64,000 bases of DNA from Desmodus rotundus (Eukaryota > Chordata > Mammalia > Chiroptera > Phyllostomidae), in NCBI RefSeq assembly GCF_022682495.2, contig NC_071392.1, positions 69,772,097 through 69,836,096 of the forward strand, written 5' to 3'. The first letter of the stretch is position 1, and each line of letters begins with the position of its first letter. The position numbers were made by a program, and so were the translations under genes. Shown here in pieces: positions 34,360-46,903 of the stretch. The notes under the pieces were generated by a model that saw nothing but the letters and a program-made list of their open reading frames with translations, was not told where the DNA came from and made no database searches.

Positions 34360-34540
34360 AGGAAACATGAGAACATCTCTTAACAGACAAATGTTACTTA
34401 AAGAGGACTTAAAAGAGCTAATTATGAAAGAAAAAAATGATTACATGGACTACATTACAATGAAGAAATTCTCCTTATTTAAAGAATACCATGAAAAAAG
34501 TAAAAAGGCAATGCCACAGATTGGGAGCAGAAACGAGGCT
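34360..34540 (+). mobile_element. Ancient L1M ORF2 C-terminal fragment
   Basis: The translation has DYMDYITMKKFSLFKEYHEK followed by SKKAMPQIGS, which matches the L1 ORF2p C-terminal block (DYI-K-NFSLF...; KA-PQ-G) in the old L1M form. 33380-34350 holds no recognised element. Confidence 0.5.
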
Positions 34541-34639
34541 CCCAGAGGAGAGGATATTGTGCAGCAAAAACTCCTGCCTGAGTTTCCACCCTACTGGCTG
34601 GCATCTCTGGAGACCCCAGACTGATACCAAAAGCCTTAC

Positions 34640-35045
34640 TATTTATGTTTCCCTTGGAACCAGCAAATCTTCCAAAAACTTATTCCAAGGAGAAAAGATG
34701 GACAAGTATGCGAAGGTGAGTATGCACTGTGTCCACTGCAGCCCTGCATATAACGAAAGCCAACAGTGGCTTAGTCAAGTACTTTATGGCATTACCACTC
34801 AGTATAATGAATGCTACAGGGCCATTAAAAGAGATATGATAGATTTTTTTCCCTGGACATGGAACTATTTCTAAGATATGTTATAACATAAAGAGAAGGT
34901 TAAAAACAAGAATATATTGAGTGATCTTACGGTAAAAACTATACATACACATAAGTAAGATATATATTGAAATACTAATAACTATTATTGGGTGGTAAAA
35001 TTATATGTTGTTTTAAATTATTTTTCAGTGTTTTGAGGTTTCAAA
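34640..35045 (+). mobile_element. Probable L1M 3' remnant
   Basis: Phrases such as GCAGCCCTGCATATAACGAA, CAGTATAATGAATGCTACAG and GCCATTAAAAGAGATATGAT resemble the region before L1M 3' ends, followed by an AT-rich 3'UTR. 35046-35760 holds nothing recognised. Confidence 0.45.
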
Positions 35046-35762
35046 GAATTTAAAGTCATTTTTAATTTATAAAGAGTACAGCTCTTTCCATTTTGGGGGA
35101 AAAAGGCTTGTTTGGAAAGAGTGAGGCCAGTAACTTGAGACACCTGTGGTTCTCGATACTCTGAAGTTTTCCTTTTCTCTCCTTATCCCGCAGGCTGTCA
35201 ATGAATTTACTGTTTCACCTGCCTATGCCTAAGGCTTACAGATGAAACCCAGTGGCTTCCATATGGGTTTGTTATTACCAAAGGCTTCAGTTTCCTTGTG
35301 TAAAAAGGTATGACTGTGGGTTTTTTCCTGGGGGGAGGGTGGTGAGCAGTAAACAATAACATCACATTATATTATTTACTCTAAAAAAGAAGCTCATTCT
35401 CTTACTTAAGGATCGTAACTTATTCCAACGTCCCACTCTCCTTCCATAAAGTAATTTTACAGTGTTATCTTTAAAACATTATCAAATATTTCAAACATAA
35501 ATAGAAGTAAAACAATGTTATAACATGTATATATCCATCAGCCAGCTATTTTGAATCATAACTTTTTGTATATTTATATGCTTTAAGTTTTTTTAATAAC
35601 AGATACAGTTAATGCCTATATATATCTAATCAAACCCATTTCCTCTCTCTTCCCACAGAGGTAATCACCATGCTGAATATTTTGTGTTTATTATTTCCAT
35701 GCATGTTTTAAAACTTTTATTACATATAAGTTCTTTTATTAAATCCCTGAACCCAATTCCAG

Positions 35763-36762
35763 TGTGCTGTATGTGTGTGAAGTTTCCACACCAACACCAC
35801 GCAGTGTCCTGGACACCAGATGGGTGTCCTACAATTTAATTCTGATACTATCTATCTACAATTCCACAGGTTAAGGGTTCAATCCTCCTATAAGACTGTC
35901 CCCAACCCCTTGAGACACCAGTCTCAAGGCCCAAGTTGTTGCCTGTACTTCTAACTGACCAACTACAGATTGGAGATTCCCACAACACCCTCCTTGTACA
36001 CAAATCCAAGTTATTTTCTGTACTTCTGAGTGGCTGGCTATATACATCAGAAGTTTCGATGACCTTCTGCCTTGGGTCAGATTAATTGGCTAGAGTGGCT
36101 CACAGAACTCATCAAAACATTTTACTTACTAGATTACCAGTTTATTATAAAAGTATATAACTCCCGAACAATCAAATGGAAGAGATGCATAGTACAAGGT
36201 ATTGGAAAAGGGCAGGAAGCTCCCTCACCCTCTCCAGGTCTGCCACTCTCCCCAAATCTCCACATGTTCTCCAACCTGAAAGCTCTTCAAACCTCCTCCT
36301 TTTCATTTTTTTAGGGAGGTTTCACTATACACAGGCATGGCTGGTTAAATCATTGGCCACTGGAGATTCACAATCTCCAGCCCCTCTCCCCTCCTCCAAG
36401 GTCAGGGAGTGGGCCTGAAAGTTCCATCCCTCTAATCACGTGGTTGGTTCTCCTGACAACCAGTCTCCATCCTTAGGTGGGGTCTAGAAGTCATTTATTG
36501 ACATAACAAAAGACATATTTTCACTCTCATTACTTAGGATATTCCAAGGGTTTTAGAAGCTCTGTGCTAGAATGATGATGAAGACCAAATACAGGCAGAT
36601 CTCCTTTTATTGTGCTTCACAGAAATGGCAGTTGTTACAAATTGAAGGCAAGACCCTCTGCCAACTTGCAATACTCATTTTATTATGGTGGTCAGGAACT
36701 GAACCTACAGTACCTCCCAGGTATGCCTATATATATTTCTTATTATAAACCACAGTATCACA
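35763..36762 (-). mobile_element. ERVL-type solo LTR, interrupted by a Tigger MITE
   Basis: On the minus strand it opens TGTGATACTGTGGTTTATAA, then has CTAAAACCCTTGGAATATCC, an ATTTAACCAGCCATGCCTGT block, and a polyadenylation-type TTATAATAAACTGG near 36140. The whole order resembles ERVL/MaLR-class LTRs; I cannot name the family. It is non-coding. The 138-bp MITE at 36592-36729 splits it. Confidence 0.55.
36592..36729. mobile_element. Tigger-type (TcMar) MITE
   Basis: The left end CAGGCAGATCTCCTTTTATT and the right end CCCAGGTATGCCT are terminal inverted repeats of the Tigger1 kind (CAGGCATACCTC...). It is flanked by TA dinucleotides. Excising it restores a continuous LTR reading CCAAATATATATTTCTTATT. 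Confidence 0.7.
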
Positions 36763-36779
36763 TAAGAAAATTGATTTAA

Positions 36780-39490
36780 AAAATCCAAGTATTTTTCACA
36801 CATTTAAAAACTTTATGTAAATTAAGTATATACATTCTTCTGTAACCGTATCTCCCAAATCAACATGTTTAACCATTTTGATACATATTCCATTACTTGA
36901 ATTGTCACTCTTTATCCAATGTCCTAGTCATAGCCTTCAGTTTCTTCCACTTGCCCTGATAAATAACTCCACAACGGGCATTCTGGCACAAATCTTACCC
37001 ACAGTAGAGAGAGCTGTGAAAAGACGACACGGAGGAGTGGAATCATTAGGTTGAAGGGCACGCCTTCACTGTTGTTAGATACTGCCAAACTACTTCCCGA
37101 TTTATACACCCACCAGCGGTATATAAGAGCTCCCTTCTCATGTTACACACCTGTGTTATTTTGATATTTTTATTTATTTAAAATATTTATTTATTTACCA
37201 ATTTTGTTGAATAGGAAATGGTATCTGTGGTTAGAATTACAAGTTCCATCACCAATAGGGCTATTTCCTGTATTTTTATTAGTCACTCGGGGTTTCTTTT
37301 TCTGTGGTTTTCCTGATCAGTTTGCTTATTTTATAATGTATAATGTATAACTTGTCATTCATAACCTCATTTTAAATCAGTTTTGGCAAAGGTTTACTTT
37401 TTTGAATTCTTGTGAAGAATATCTTTGTATTTTATTAACCTTTCTATTGGTTCTTCGTAATTTCTGCTATCTTTATTTAAGTTCTCCCCTTTTTTGGAGG
37501 GGGGTAACTTCTTTTATGAATTTTAATTAATCTACACAGTTTATTCATTTTCAGTTGTTATTCATTGTAGATATGTGCACTTAAATTCATTCTAAGTTCA
37601 CATTAGCTTCAACTCACAATTTATGTATAGCATTTTCATTAGTTCACGTCTAAATATTTCTTATCTTGTTCATTTCTTTTCTACCCATGGGCTTTCCAAA
37701 TGTGCTTTTAAATTTGGATTTGCGGTTATATTTTTCTTACTGAGTTTTAAAGTAATTACATTGTAATTAGAATGATTCCGTAGTTTGGGTATTTCTGTGA
37801 CCTGCTCTGCTGCCTAGTGCATGACCAGTTTTTATTAATATTCTTTTGTTTGCTTAAAAAGAAGGCATCTTTTGCAATTATTGTTCAGTGATTATTTATG
37901 TCCATTAAATCAAATTTACTAATTGTGTTGTCAAATATTCTGCATCTTTCTGATACTTCTTCTGATGTATGGATTACTGAGAGGTATGTTCCAACAAGGC
38001 TGTCCACCTCTGAGTTCCCCATACGGTTCTCTCAAATGTTACTTTCTATTTTTTTGAAGACATATAATCTCACACATATGTGCTTAGGGTTTTATATTTT
38101 TCTAGAACTGTTCTATCTTGCTGGTGAATTGTTCCATTTATGTTCTGTACTGGCTTTAAAAAATTCCTTACTATTGTTTTTTGCCTTAAATTGTATTTTG
38201 TTGGCTATTCACAAAGCTATTCGAACTTTCTTTTGATTAGTATACACCTGGAAATGTTTTTTTATCCTTTCATTCTCAATTATTCTATGTTCTATTTAAA
38301 TCCCTATAAATAATACATAATTGGATTTTTTAAAGCTCTGAAAATCTAGTCTTTTAACAGGCAAGTTAAGATCATATGTTATATTTGGTGATATCTTTGA
38401 ATTTATTTCAATTACCTTATTTCGCCCTGTTTATTAAGCCTCTTTCTCTTCTTCCCTCTCCATTAAATTTTAACAAAATCTCTACTTTCCTCTGATGGTG
38501 TAGAAACGATACATTTTGTTTTTATTCTTTTAGTCATTGCTGTCTCAAATCCTATTTTATTTTTGTTTTTATCATCTCCTCTTGAATACAGGATCCTTTG
38601 ACTGCTTTTTTTGACTGCTTTCATCTTACAAATCAGTGCTCATTATGTTAATTCTACCTTATTTTAGTAATATTTTGTATATTAATGTTTAGTAAAATAG
38701 AAAATATTTATTACTAAAATATTATGTTACAGAGTCAACATTTGTGTATAGTTGCCATTTTGTTTATTTTTTTTGGAGACCACTGTTTCTTGAATCATAC
38801 TTCATTCTGTGTTCAATTTCCTTCTTCCTTTAGGGAGAGCGTTTGAGTCAGTTTTCACTTTAAAATGTCTTTAATTATCCCTTACCTATAAATGATAGTG
38901 TATGTGCTTATAGTATTTTAGGCTAGTCCTTCAGCACTTTGTAATAATATTCCACTGTCAGAAGGCTTATATATCCACATTGAAGAGTTTGATTGAGGAA
39001 AAATCCAACTGTGGTTCCCTGTAGTTAATTTGCCTTTTCTTTCTGTTTTCTTGTAAATGTAGTCTTTATCATTATCCCGTAGTTTCATTATGAAATTTCT
39101 AAGAGTTTTATGTTCATCCTGGTTAATATTTGTTGTATTTCCTGTATTGTTAATTCATTACTTTTATCAACTTTAGAAGTTTGTTCATTTATCTTTTCAA
39201 ACGTTGACTCTGTCCTATTTTTCCTTTATTCTGTCTTTCTTCAAATTCTATCAGAAGTATATTGGAACTTGAGATTGTTTCCTCCGTATCTTTTAACTTC
39301 TTTATGTACAACACGTTTCTTCATTTTTCCATGCTGAGTTTGAGTAATTTCCTCAGACTATACCTAATACTCCATCATTAACTACTTTGTTCTTAATTTC
39401 AATGTCTCCGGCTATATTTTGCTTGCTTGTTTGTTTTGTTGATAGGCTCCACTTATAGGTGAGATCATATGGTATTTTTCTTACACCGCC
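36780..39490 (-). mobile_element. Long ancient L1M, antisense
   Basis: Plus-strand phrases are the reverse of old L1: CACCCACCAGCGGTATATAA (37109, 3'UTR), ATTACTGAGAGGTATGTTCC (37973) and CTTTCTTTTGATTAGTATAC (38226, both endonuclease region), and GATAGGCTCCACTTATAGGT with GAGATCATATGGTATTTTTC (39442, a separate L1 3' piece). It is heavily decayed and has no usable ORF. Confidence 0.6.
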
Positions 39491-39714
39491 TGGCTTTTTT
39501 CACTTCTATTTCTTAATCTAGTACAACCATACTCCTCCTTCCAAGACCCTTTTACCTTTCCACCTGCATTTCTTTTTGTTATCTCCTTGTTTTTGACTCA
39601 CTGGTTCCCAGTGTCTGGCATATAGTCCCTGCCTTTTAATTTCTCCATGAAATTCAACTTATTTAAGTATGATAAATATTCAGTGACACGTGAGAATCTA
39701 TTGTTTTTGAAAGT

Positions 39715-40320
39715 ACAAATCACATACACTAAGTCCTCACTTAATGCCATTGACAGGTTCTTGGAAACAGTGACTGTAAGTGAAATGACAGATAATGAAA
39801 CCAATTTTACCACAGGCTAACTGATGTAAATGGCATATTTCTGGTCACAAAAACATCACCACACTTCTAAATTAAGACTCCAAACACTTCTAATGTTACA
39901 CACTGGAATAAACACTGTGAGCAGTGTGTATATTTTTAAGAAATAATAAAAACAAGTAGGATGATTATTTTTCCAACCTGCTGATTCCAGTTCAGGGTCA
40001 CAGGTGACCAAAGCCTCTCCCAGCAGCTCAGGGCACAAGGGATGAACCCACCCTGGGACAGGACATCCTTCCATCACACCCACTCCTATACTCCTCCAAC
40101 CTGGGACCATGTAGACATGCTGGTTTACCTCATTTGCACACCTTTGGGGTGTGGGAGGAAACCTGAGTGCCCGGAGAAAATCCACACAGATGTGAGGAGA
40201 ATGTGCAAACTCCACACAGACAGTGGCACCATCAGGAATGGATTATTTTTTTTATCAACATTTTAATGAAATGATATTGAATGAAAGGAAGTTATTCAAG
40301 GACCTTCTGTACTTACCTTG
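39715..40320. mobile_element. Mammalian interspersed repeat, probably DNA-transposon derived
   Basis: Begins CACTAAGTCCTCACTTAATG with GACAGGTTCTTGGAAACAGT. It contains CTGATTCCAGTTCAGGGTCA, GTGTGGGAGGAAACCTGAGT and GAGAATGTGCAAACTCCACA, and ends near TATTCAAGGACCTTCTGTAC. I recognise this as a multi-copy mammalian repeat but cannot name it. The partly complementary ends (AGTCCTCACTTAAT versus ATTCAAGGACCT) suggest a DNA transposon. Confidence 0.45.
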
Positions 40321-40479
40321 TTAAAAAAGAAAAAAAACACTGGTAGTCTAGTAACCAGAATTACCCTTGTACTCTTAAATGAATCCTCCTCCACTTGCCA
40401 TATAAGTAAAATTTGACTTTTTAAAATGTCAAACACTCCAATGAAAATGTTCGGGAAACAATAAACATGAGGCCAAATG

Positions 40480-40600
40480 CATTCCTTCATCCAGCTAGCC
40501 TGTCTAGAGCACCCACAATGTGGTGCGCACAGGCGTAATAGCCATGAGGGACCAGGTCTTACTCTTTCAGAATGTACTGAGAGCTCTGATGTGATCGGTC
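40480..40600 (-). mobile_element. L2-type fragment
   Basis: ATTCCTTCATCCAGCTAGCC, AGAGCACCCACAATGTGGTG and GACCAGGTCTTACTC follow the reverse of the L2 3' end. 40601-41180 holds nothing recognised. Confidence 0.4.
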
Positions 40601-41189
40601 ATAAGAAAGCTATCATTAGGGAAGGGTTATTCATATTAAGAAATGTCTTACCTTCTCAAAAACATATGATTCATACAAATAGTGAGAGCTTTCTATATCT
40701 TATATATTTTTGTTTAGAGAGAAAGGTAAATAAAGCCAAAATACTGGAAAGTACTGCAAACTGAAAACTGATTAGAAAAATAATAAGCTATTTTGAAATT
40801 GTAATAAAACATAATAAAATGTATAATTTCATTCCAATCCTTATTTACATATATGCAAGATGCATATCATATAATGGTATATATGGCATTGTATTTCTCA
40901 AAATTACAGGTTTACTTTCTGATAGTATTGCCTTAACATTCTACAAAGGTATTTATTTAATCAGTATAACTCAACCAATTGAATAAAATAGTGTTACATT
41001 TGATAGAATTATGGATTTAAATTATGTGGGAAGAACTTTAAGAGAATATATTTGTAAACAACAGACTATAATGTCTAGAGGACTCAAATCTCAGTAAATC
41101 ACAAATAGTTTAACCTAGGGCTACGCTTCACTGAAAAAGAAAACGTGAGACTGTTCTCGGAAACATGTAAGTATTGAGGGATGGGGGTT

Positions 41190-41330
41190 CAGAGTCCTTG
41201 AGATCATGACTTCAACTCTGGGTTTCACAGATAAGGAAACTGACTCCCCAAGGTCACAGAGAAGGAAATGGTCATCTTGAGCCTAGAACACAAGCCTCCT
41301 CAATCCAGTTAGGTATTCCTTCCAGTATAA
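41190..41330 (+). mobile_element. MIR SINE fragment
   Basis: TTTCACAGATAAGGAAACTG (41224), ACTCCCCAAGGTCACAGAGA and TTGAGCCTAGAACACAAGCC (41278) match the MIR core. Confidence 0.6.
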
Positions 41331-41865
41331 CACATTGTTTAATAATTCATGTTCTGAAACTTAAAAATAATTTTATTCCAAAATAAGACAATTATTTTTT
41401 AACTTCTGGCCAAGTTATTATTTAAGATGGATAAGTATACAGATATCTGTAAGAATCTATAATCAAAGACTTCTAAGACTACTAAGGGTATGGAAGGGAA
41501 AGAAAAGTGAATTGAATGGCAAATAATTTAAGGTATTATCCTTTTATTAATTATTTTCTCACATTCTCAATAAATCACTGTTTAGTAATTATTATGTCTT
41601 AATCAATATAACATTATAATCCTTTGATGTGTTTAATACTTCTCTTAAATTTTACTGGGTATGAATTTAATATTGTCATCCTTTTTCTCTTTATAATTTT
41701 CCTTTTGTTTTTGGTATATCTTATAATCACCGTACACATGGATTTTGGTTTTTATTTCATTCTGGGAATCGGACTGCTAATAGTTCTAATAGGTCCATTT
41801 AGTTCATTTATAGTAAAAATGGATATATTTTGTCTTTGTTTTTGCTGTCTTCTGTTATATGAAGA

Positions 41866-41878
41866 CAGCAAAACTTTT
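41866..41878. repeat. Target-site duplication, left copy (VES at 41879)
   Basis: CAGCAAAACTTTT, repeated at 42102-42114. Confidence 0.75.
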
Positions 41879-42101
41879 TTTTTTCTTTTTTTAAAAAATG
41901 TTTTATTATTTATTTTTTGAGAGAGGAAGACATAGAGGAAGAGAGGGAGAGAAACATCAATGTGTGGTTGTCTCTCGCGTGCCTCCCACTGGGGACCTGG
42001 CCTGCAACCCAAGCATGTACCCTGACTGGGAATTGAACGAGCAACAGCAACCTTTTGGTTCGCAGGCCCACGCTCAATCCACTGAGCTACACCAGTCCAA
42101 G
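41879..42101 (-). mobile_element. VES-type tRNA-derived SINE (bat)
   Basis: T-rich end first (minus-strand tail), then GAGGGAGAGAAACATCAATG, GTGCCTCCCACTGGGGACCT, ATTGAACGAGCAACAGCAAC and CAATCCACTGAGCTACACCA. A 13-bp target-site duplication flanks it. Confidence 0.85.
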
Positions 42102-42114
42102 CAGCAAAACTTTT
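42102..42114. repeat. Target-site duplication, right copy (VES at 41879)
   Basis: CAGCAAAACTTTT, repeated at 41866-41878. Confidence 0.75.
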
Positions 42115-44225
42115 CTCTGCACTCTAATCTATTCTACACTAGTTTATTCTGCACTTTAGAAGTTTTCAAGTACACAGTTGACCCCATTTTTTCCATTAAT
42201 TGAAAAACAAAATTATTGATTATCTCATATAACTTGAGAAATATAGCCTGTTTATCACTCCATTCATTTTATTTGACAAAATCTAGAGTTTTAGGTTTCA
42301 CATTCTGTTAAAATTAATTACTTTATATCTTTAACTTTTTTAGGAATCATTTTTCATGTTTATGTTTGACCCAAAGTATTTTATAACAATAATTTAGATT
42401 TAGCTACGTTTTTTCTATCCTTTACCATTACTCTCTTTAATTCTTTTAGATTCTAAGTTTCATATTTCAAGTTACTATACTTATTCATGTTTCAAATATC
42501 AGCAGTTCCCCTTTAAATATTTTCAGGAAGGCAAATTGTATAATTTCTGAATCTCCACCCATATGAGAATATCTTTCCAGTGTTTTTATTCATAATTAAT
42601 TTCTTGGATCTGCACTAAATTCTCAAGTCACACAATTTGTCATCAATTCTCCATACCTGTAACTCCATTTACTTCTGTAGTTAAGGAGATGTCTGAGGGA
42701 ATATCCATATTTTAATTAAAGATATTTTGAAAAAAGTATTTGGATGAAGATTTCTTCTCACCAAATTTTCTAAAAGGTGGAAGTCTCCATATTAATACTA
42801 ATTTCTTTTAAATATCAGAAAACGTTACTTTTATTGCTACATTTGCTCTATCTGCTTTCTCCTCTTCCCATTCAGATAAGCAGATTTTTTTGTATGTTGG
42901 ATATTTTCTTTCTTTCCTTAATATTTGCCTCTGTGAGTAGAGTTTCCATTTCAGTTGTTTAGAGCTTCTTTCTTGTCCTCTACGTTACTGATTCCAATTT
43001 ATGCAGCGCTCATTCTGTACATTACTGCCTAAAATGTGGGCATCAATTTGCTACCAAGATTTTTTTTTGCGGGGGGTGGTTGTTTATTGTCTTATTTCTG
43101 TCAGATCTCTTTTATTAATCTCAGCCAACTCTTATCTCATTATTACAAACTTTCCAATAGAATCCATATTTTTAATAAAAACTTAAGGCCAATATATTTG
43201 ATTTTAATATTATAGAATCTCTTCATAGTTCTCCATTAGTTCCCCCAATAGTCTTTTTTATCTATCCTTGAAAAAAACAGAAGTCGTTCAAGGTCTGATA
43301 TTTGCGAAACAGAAGGAAATCCTCACCAGCTCCCCTCCGCTCCCACCGGAGTACTGATGGAATCGTTTCTGCTGCAGTTGTGTGGTTCTCTACATTCAGG
43401 GGCAAAATAAGTCTTTTGAAACTTTTTTTGCTTTCAACAAAATTATGAAAAACTAAGCTAGTTATAAAATGACAGAATGTTGAAAACAATCTTTATGTTG
43501 CATCATTATGTGTTGGGGCATCTAGCTCAGGAGTTAACAACACATTTGAGAGACTGAGTGGCCGTACTGTGAAAAAACTTGTTTCTGTCAAGTTATCTAG
43601 GTGAGCCTGGTCTCCGTGCGCACGTCTCTAAAATAATGATAGGATTTTTTAAAGAGAAATTAATGTGAAACCCTTTCCCATTCTAGAATAATATTCATTT
43701 ACAGATAAATTGGGAAGAGACACCATATCAACTCATTAAGATAGGCATTTCCAATAAATTTTATGCTTAATAATTGTTCTTCAAAATGTCATGTATTTAC
43801 GTGCTTTTGTGTATCAGTTTTGTGCTGCTTGTAATTGTAATTATACTTAAAAATAAAATAAACTTTTAATACTTAAAGGCTTTCGGTTTTCTTTTTCACT
43901 GTTATTTATTTTTTTAGATGAGGTAGTTTGAGTGACTTGGTTTGTTCAAAAAGAGGGACAAGGGGAAATAAATCTGGGTGTTGAGCATAAAAAGAGCTAA
44001 TGACAAAACTATTTTTTGGAAAAGGGTTTTTTGTCCTCCCTATGTTATTCTCTATGACTGATCCCTCTGTCCTCTGGTTTTTTACTCAGCTTAAACAACA
44101 TATGCATTGTCTTGCAGTTTTGAAAGCATTAAGTTTAAGGTCAAAGTATCTGCAGGATTGGTTTTCCTACTGATAACTGTGAGGGAGAATACCTCTCCTA
44201 GTGTCTAGGGGTTTGCTGACAATTT
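42115..44225. other. AT-rich intronic stretch, possible antisense L1M remnants
   Basis: Pyrimidine-rich phrases around 42770-43140 (such as TTTATTGCTACATTTGCTCT and TGCCTCTGTGAGTAGAG) hint at antisense old L1, but similarity is too weak to delimit. A T8-G5-type run lies at 43063-43078. Nothing else was recognised. Confidence 0.3.
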
Positions 44226-44229
44226 TTGG

Positions 44230-44455
44230 CATACCTTGGCTTGTAGAAGCCTCATCTCCACCTCTGAAATCATCTCACATGGCATTCTCCATGTGTGCAT
44301 GTCTGTTACCAAATTCCCTCTTTTTTAGAAGAGACCAGCCACACTGGATTAGGGGCCCAGGCTTCTATACAACCTCACCTTAATTGTATCCACAACACTA
44401 TCTCCAAATAAGGTCACATTTGGAGGTTCTGGGGGTTAGAACTTCAACATAAGAA
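44230..44455 (-). mobile_element. MLT1-type LTR fragment
   Basis: Reverse of the MLT1 5' half: plus strand GGATTAGGGGCCCAGGCTTC, ACTATCTCCAAATAAGGTCA (44398), CATTTGGAGGTTCTGGGGGT and TAGAACTTCAACATAAGAA. Non-coding. Confidence 0.7.
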
Positions 44456-45008
44456 GGTTTTTAGTCTAATTTTGCAGACTTTTTAAAGAAGCATAATAGT
44501 ATCATCAAGATGATTTTGAAGCATGATACTTATTTCCTAAGAATAAAATTTTGTTGGGGAAGAGTCATCTAAGTAAGAATTCATGGCAAAAAAAACTAGT
44601 AATATTCAATTTTCAATGGCTATAGCTGAATACAAAGTCACAACAATATTTAGATTTGATTGGGCACATTTACAACTGATTTAATATTTTTAGTTTTGAA
44701 ATTACATCCATTGCAACTATTTAAATTTATGATGATAAGTTTACAAACATCTATAGTCATACAAAATCATTTTAAGGGACATAATAGTTTGAAGACTGAC
44801 ATGAGTGCTCTTTCCTATCTGGTCTTCTAGGAAGACATATTGGGTCCTCTTGCTATCCTTTAGAGATATGGAAATTAGTCCTTCATTGCTTAGTGGCCAG
44901 AATGGTAGGTAAATCAGTTTCAGGTGCATTTATAATTTTCATATCTTCCTCTGTATTGTCATGGATCTTTCCCCCTCTTTCTTATTCATTCTTTCAACAC
45001 ATAGTTAG

Positions 45009-45018
45009 GAGGCCAAAA
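45009..45018. repeat. Candidate target-site duplication, left copy (L1 at 45019)
   Basis: GAGGCCAAAA, repeated at 50282-50291. Confidence 0.55.
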
Positions 45019-45989
45019 AAACTGAAGATGGAGGAGGAATAAGTAGAAGCTACACTAAACTGTCCCCAGGACCAATCTGGAATTACAAATAAATTGTAGA
45101 AGAATCATCCTGAATAACCAACTGCGCACTAGCTGGAGAGAAGCCTTATAATCACAGATAGGCAGAAGAAGCTACATCACCAAAATGAGACTGGTAGGGA
45201 GTGCAGAGGAGGCACAGGAGGGCTGGCTGGGCTCCCACAGGTGGCAGCTGAAGTTCAGAGAGATATTGCCGTGGCCAGGGGCCTCCTCCTGAGAAGTGTG
45301 AGGTCTAAACCCCAAACGGGGGTACACAGCCTACAGCACCAGAGGCAGAAAGGAACCCAAATAACATCCAGCTGTGAAAAGCAGAAGGGTTTCTGTCTGT
45401 TAGGGAGAGATGGCCAGAGATGCAGAAAGCCTCTTAAAGGGCCAACACACAAAATTTCATTTGCAGCCACTTATGCTGGGCTCCAGCAGAGGGAGGGCAG
45501 AGTGCAGCAGAGACACATGAGGAGAGTCTAGGGGCTGGTGCCTCTGGGGAGAGAACTGAAGGAACAGCCTCCAGGATTCTTGTGCTGAGTCATTCCCAAA
45601 CTTCAGAAGTCATCTTTCTTAGGTAGAGTATTCCTCTCCAAGTGGTATCAGCCAGAAAGGAAGCAATACCCCACCCACAGGAATTACTCTGTCCCACCCT
45701 GTAGAGCTTAAGCCAGGTTGCTGAGTACAGCTTGATCTATAGCATTGGTTAGTTTAAGCTCTGAGATTTTTAACTGACCCTCCTCAGGGCCCATACTAGT
45801 AGAGCCAGCCTTGGTGTGCAGCCTGGTTCATTCTGCACACACCCAGGACTAGCAGAGGGAGAGACATGCTGTGGATAGCTGATAGATTCAAACATGTTTC
45901 CCAGGTAGTGTCTGAGAAAGGCCTACACCAGAGTCTTTGCAGATCTACCTGATACATAGAAACAAATACAAAGAAGCAGCCAAAATGGG

Positions 45990-46840
45990 AACACAATGAA
46001 ACAGTACCCACATGAAAGAACAAGAGAATTCTCCAGAAGAACTAGATGAAATGGAGACGAGCAATTTATCAGACAGAGAGTTTGGAGTAATGATTATAAG
46101 GCTACTCAACAGCATGAAAAAAGGCATAGAACATTAAAAGGGACCAGTCAGAAATGAAGAATGCAATATCTGAAATAACTAATACACTGGAAGGAATAAA
46201 CAATAGGTTAGATGAAGCACAGGACTGAATCAGTGATTCGGAGGACAAGGTAGGAAAAAAAACGCCCAGGCAGAGCAGCAAAGGGAAAATACAATTTTTT
46301 AAAAATGAGGAGAACATAAAAACATGCTGGACAACATGAAGTGTAACAACATCCACAACAAGGGAATACCAAAAGGAGAAGAGAGTGAGCAAGGGATCGA
46401 GAATGTATCTGAAGAAATAATGACTGAAAACTTCCCTAATCTGGTGAAGGAAAAAGTCACGCAAGTCCAGGAAGCTCAGAGAGTCCCAAACAAGTTGGTC
46501 CCAAAAAAGGCCTACACCAAGACACATTATCAATAAACTGGCAAGGGTTGAAGATAAGAAGAGAACCCTAAAAGCTGCAACAGAAAAGCAGGTAGTTACA
46601 CAGAAGGGAATACCTATTAGACTGTTATCTGATTTCTCAACAGAAACACTCAGGCTAGAAGGGAGTAGTGTGAAGTATTCAAGGTGATGAAAAGCAATTA
46701 CCTACAATTAAGGCTACTTTACCCAGCAAGGCTGTCATTTAAAATCGAAGGAGAAATAAGGTGCTGCCCAGACAAGAAAACGCTAAAGGAGTTCATTAAC
46801 ACCAAATCAGTACTGCAACAAATATTAAAGGGCTTGCTTT
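45990..46840 (+). pseudogene. L1 ORF1 pseudogene
   Basis: Recognisable L1 ORF1p pieces in changing frames. An RRM region GIPKGEESEQGIENVSEEIM (46363) is followed by TENFPNLVKEKVTQVQEAQR, then C-terminal-domain pieces around RLLSDFSTETLRLEGS (46615-46665) and LRLLYPARLSFKIEG (46710-46750). Frameshifts and stops occur throughout, including a stop right after the RRM block at about 46533. It is not functional. Confidence 0.75.
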
Positions 46841-46903
46841 AAGAAGAAGAAAAATAAAAAGAGAAAGAAAAAAAAAACAGAGGAAAATAGTCTCACAATA
46901 AAA

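Noticed and set aside
39856..40266. ORFs of 74-119 codons on both strands
   Set aside because: They lie in a multi-copy mammalian interspersed repeat; the apparent open frames are chance.
45241..45531. 96-codon ORF in the plus-strand L1 5'UTR
   Set aside because: Lies in the L1 leader ahead of ORF1 and shows no recognised protein features; treated as chance reading through GC-richer leader sequence.
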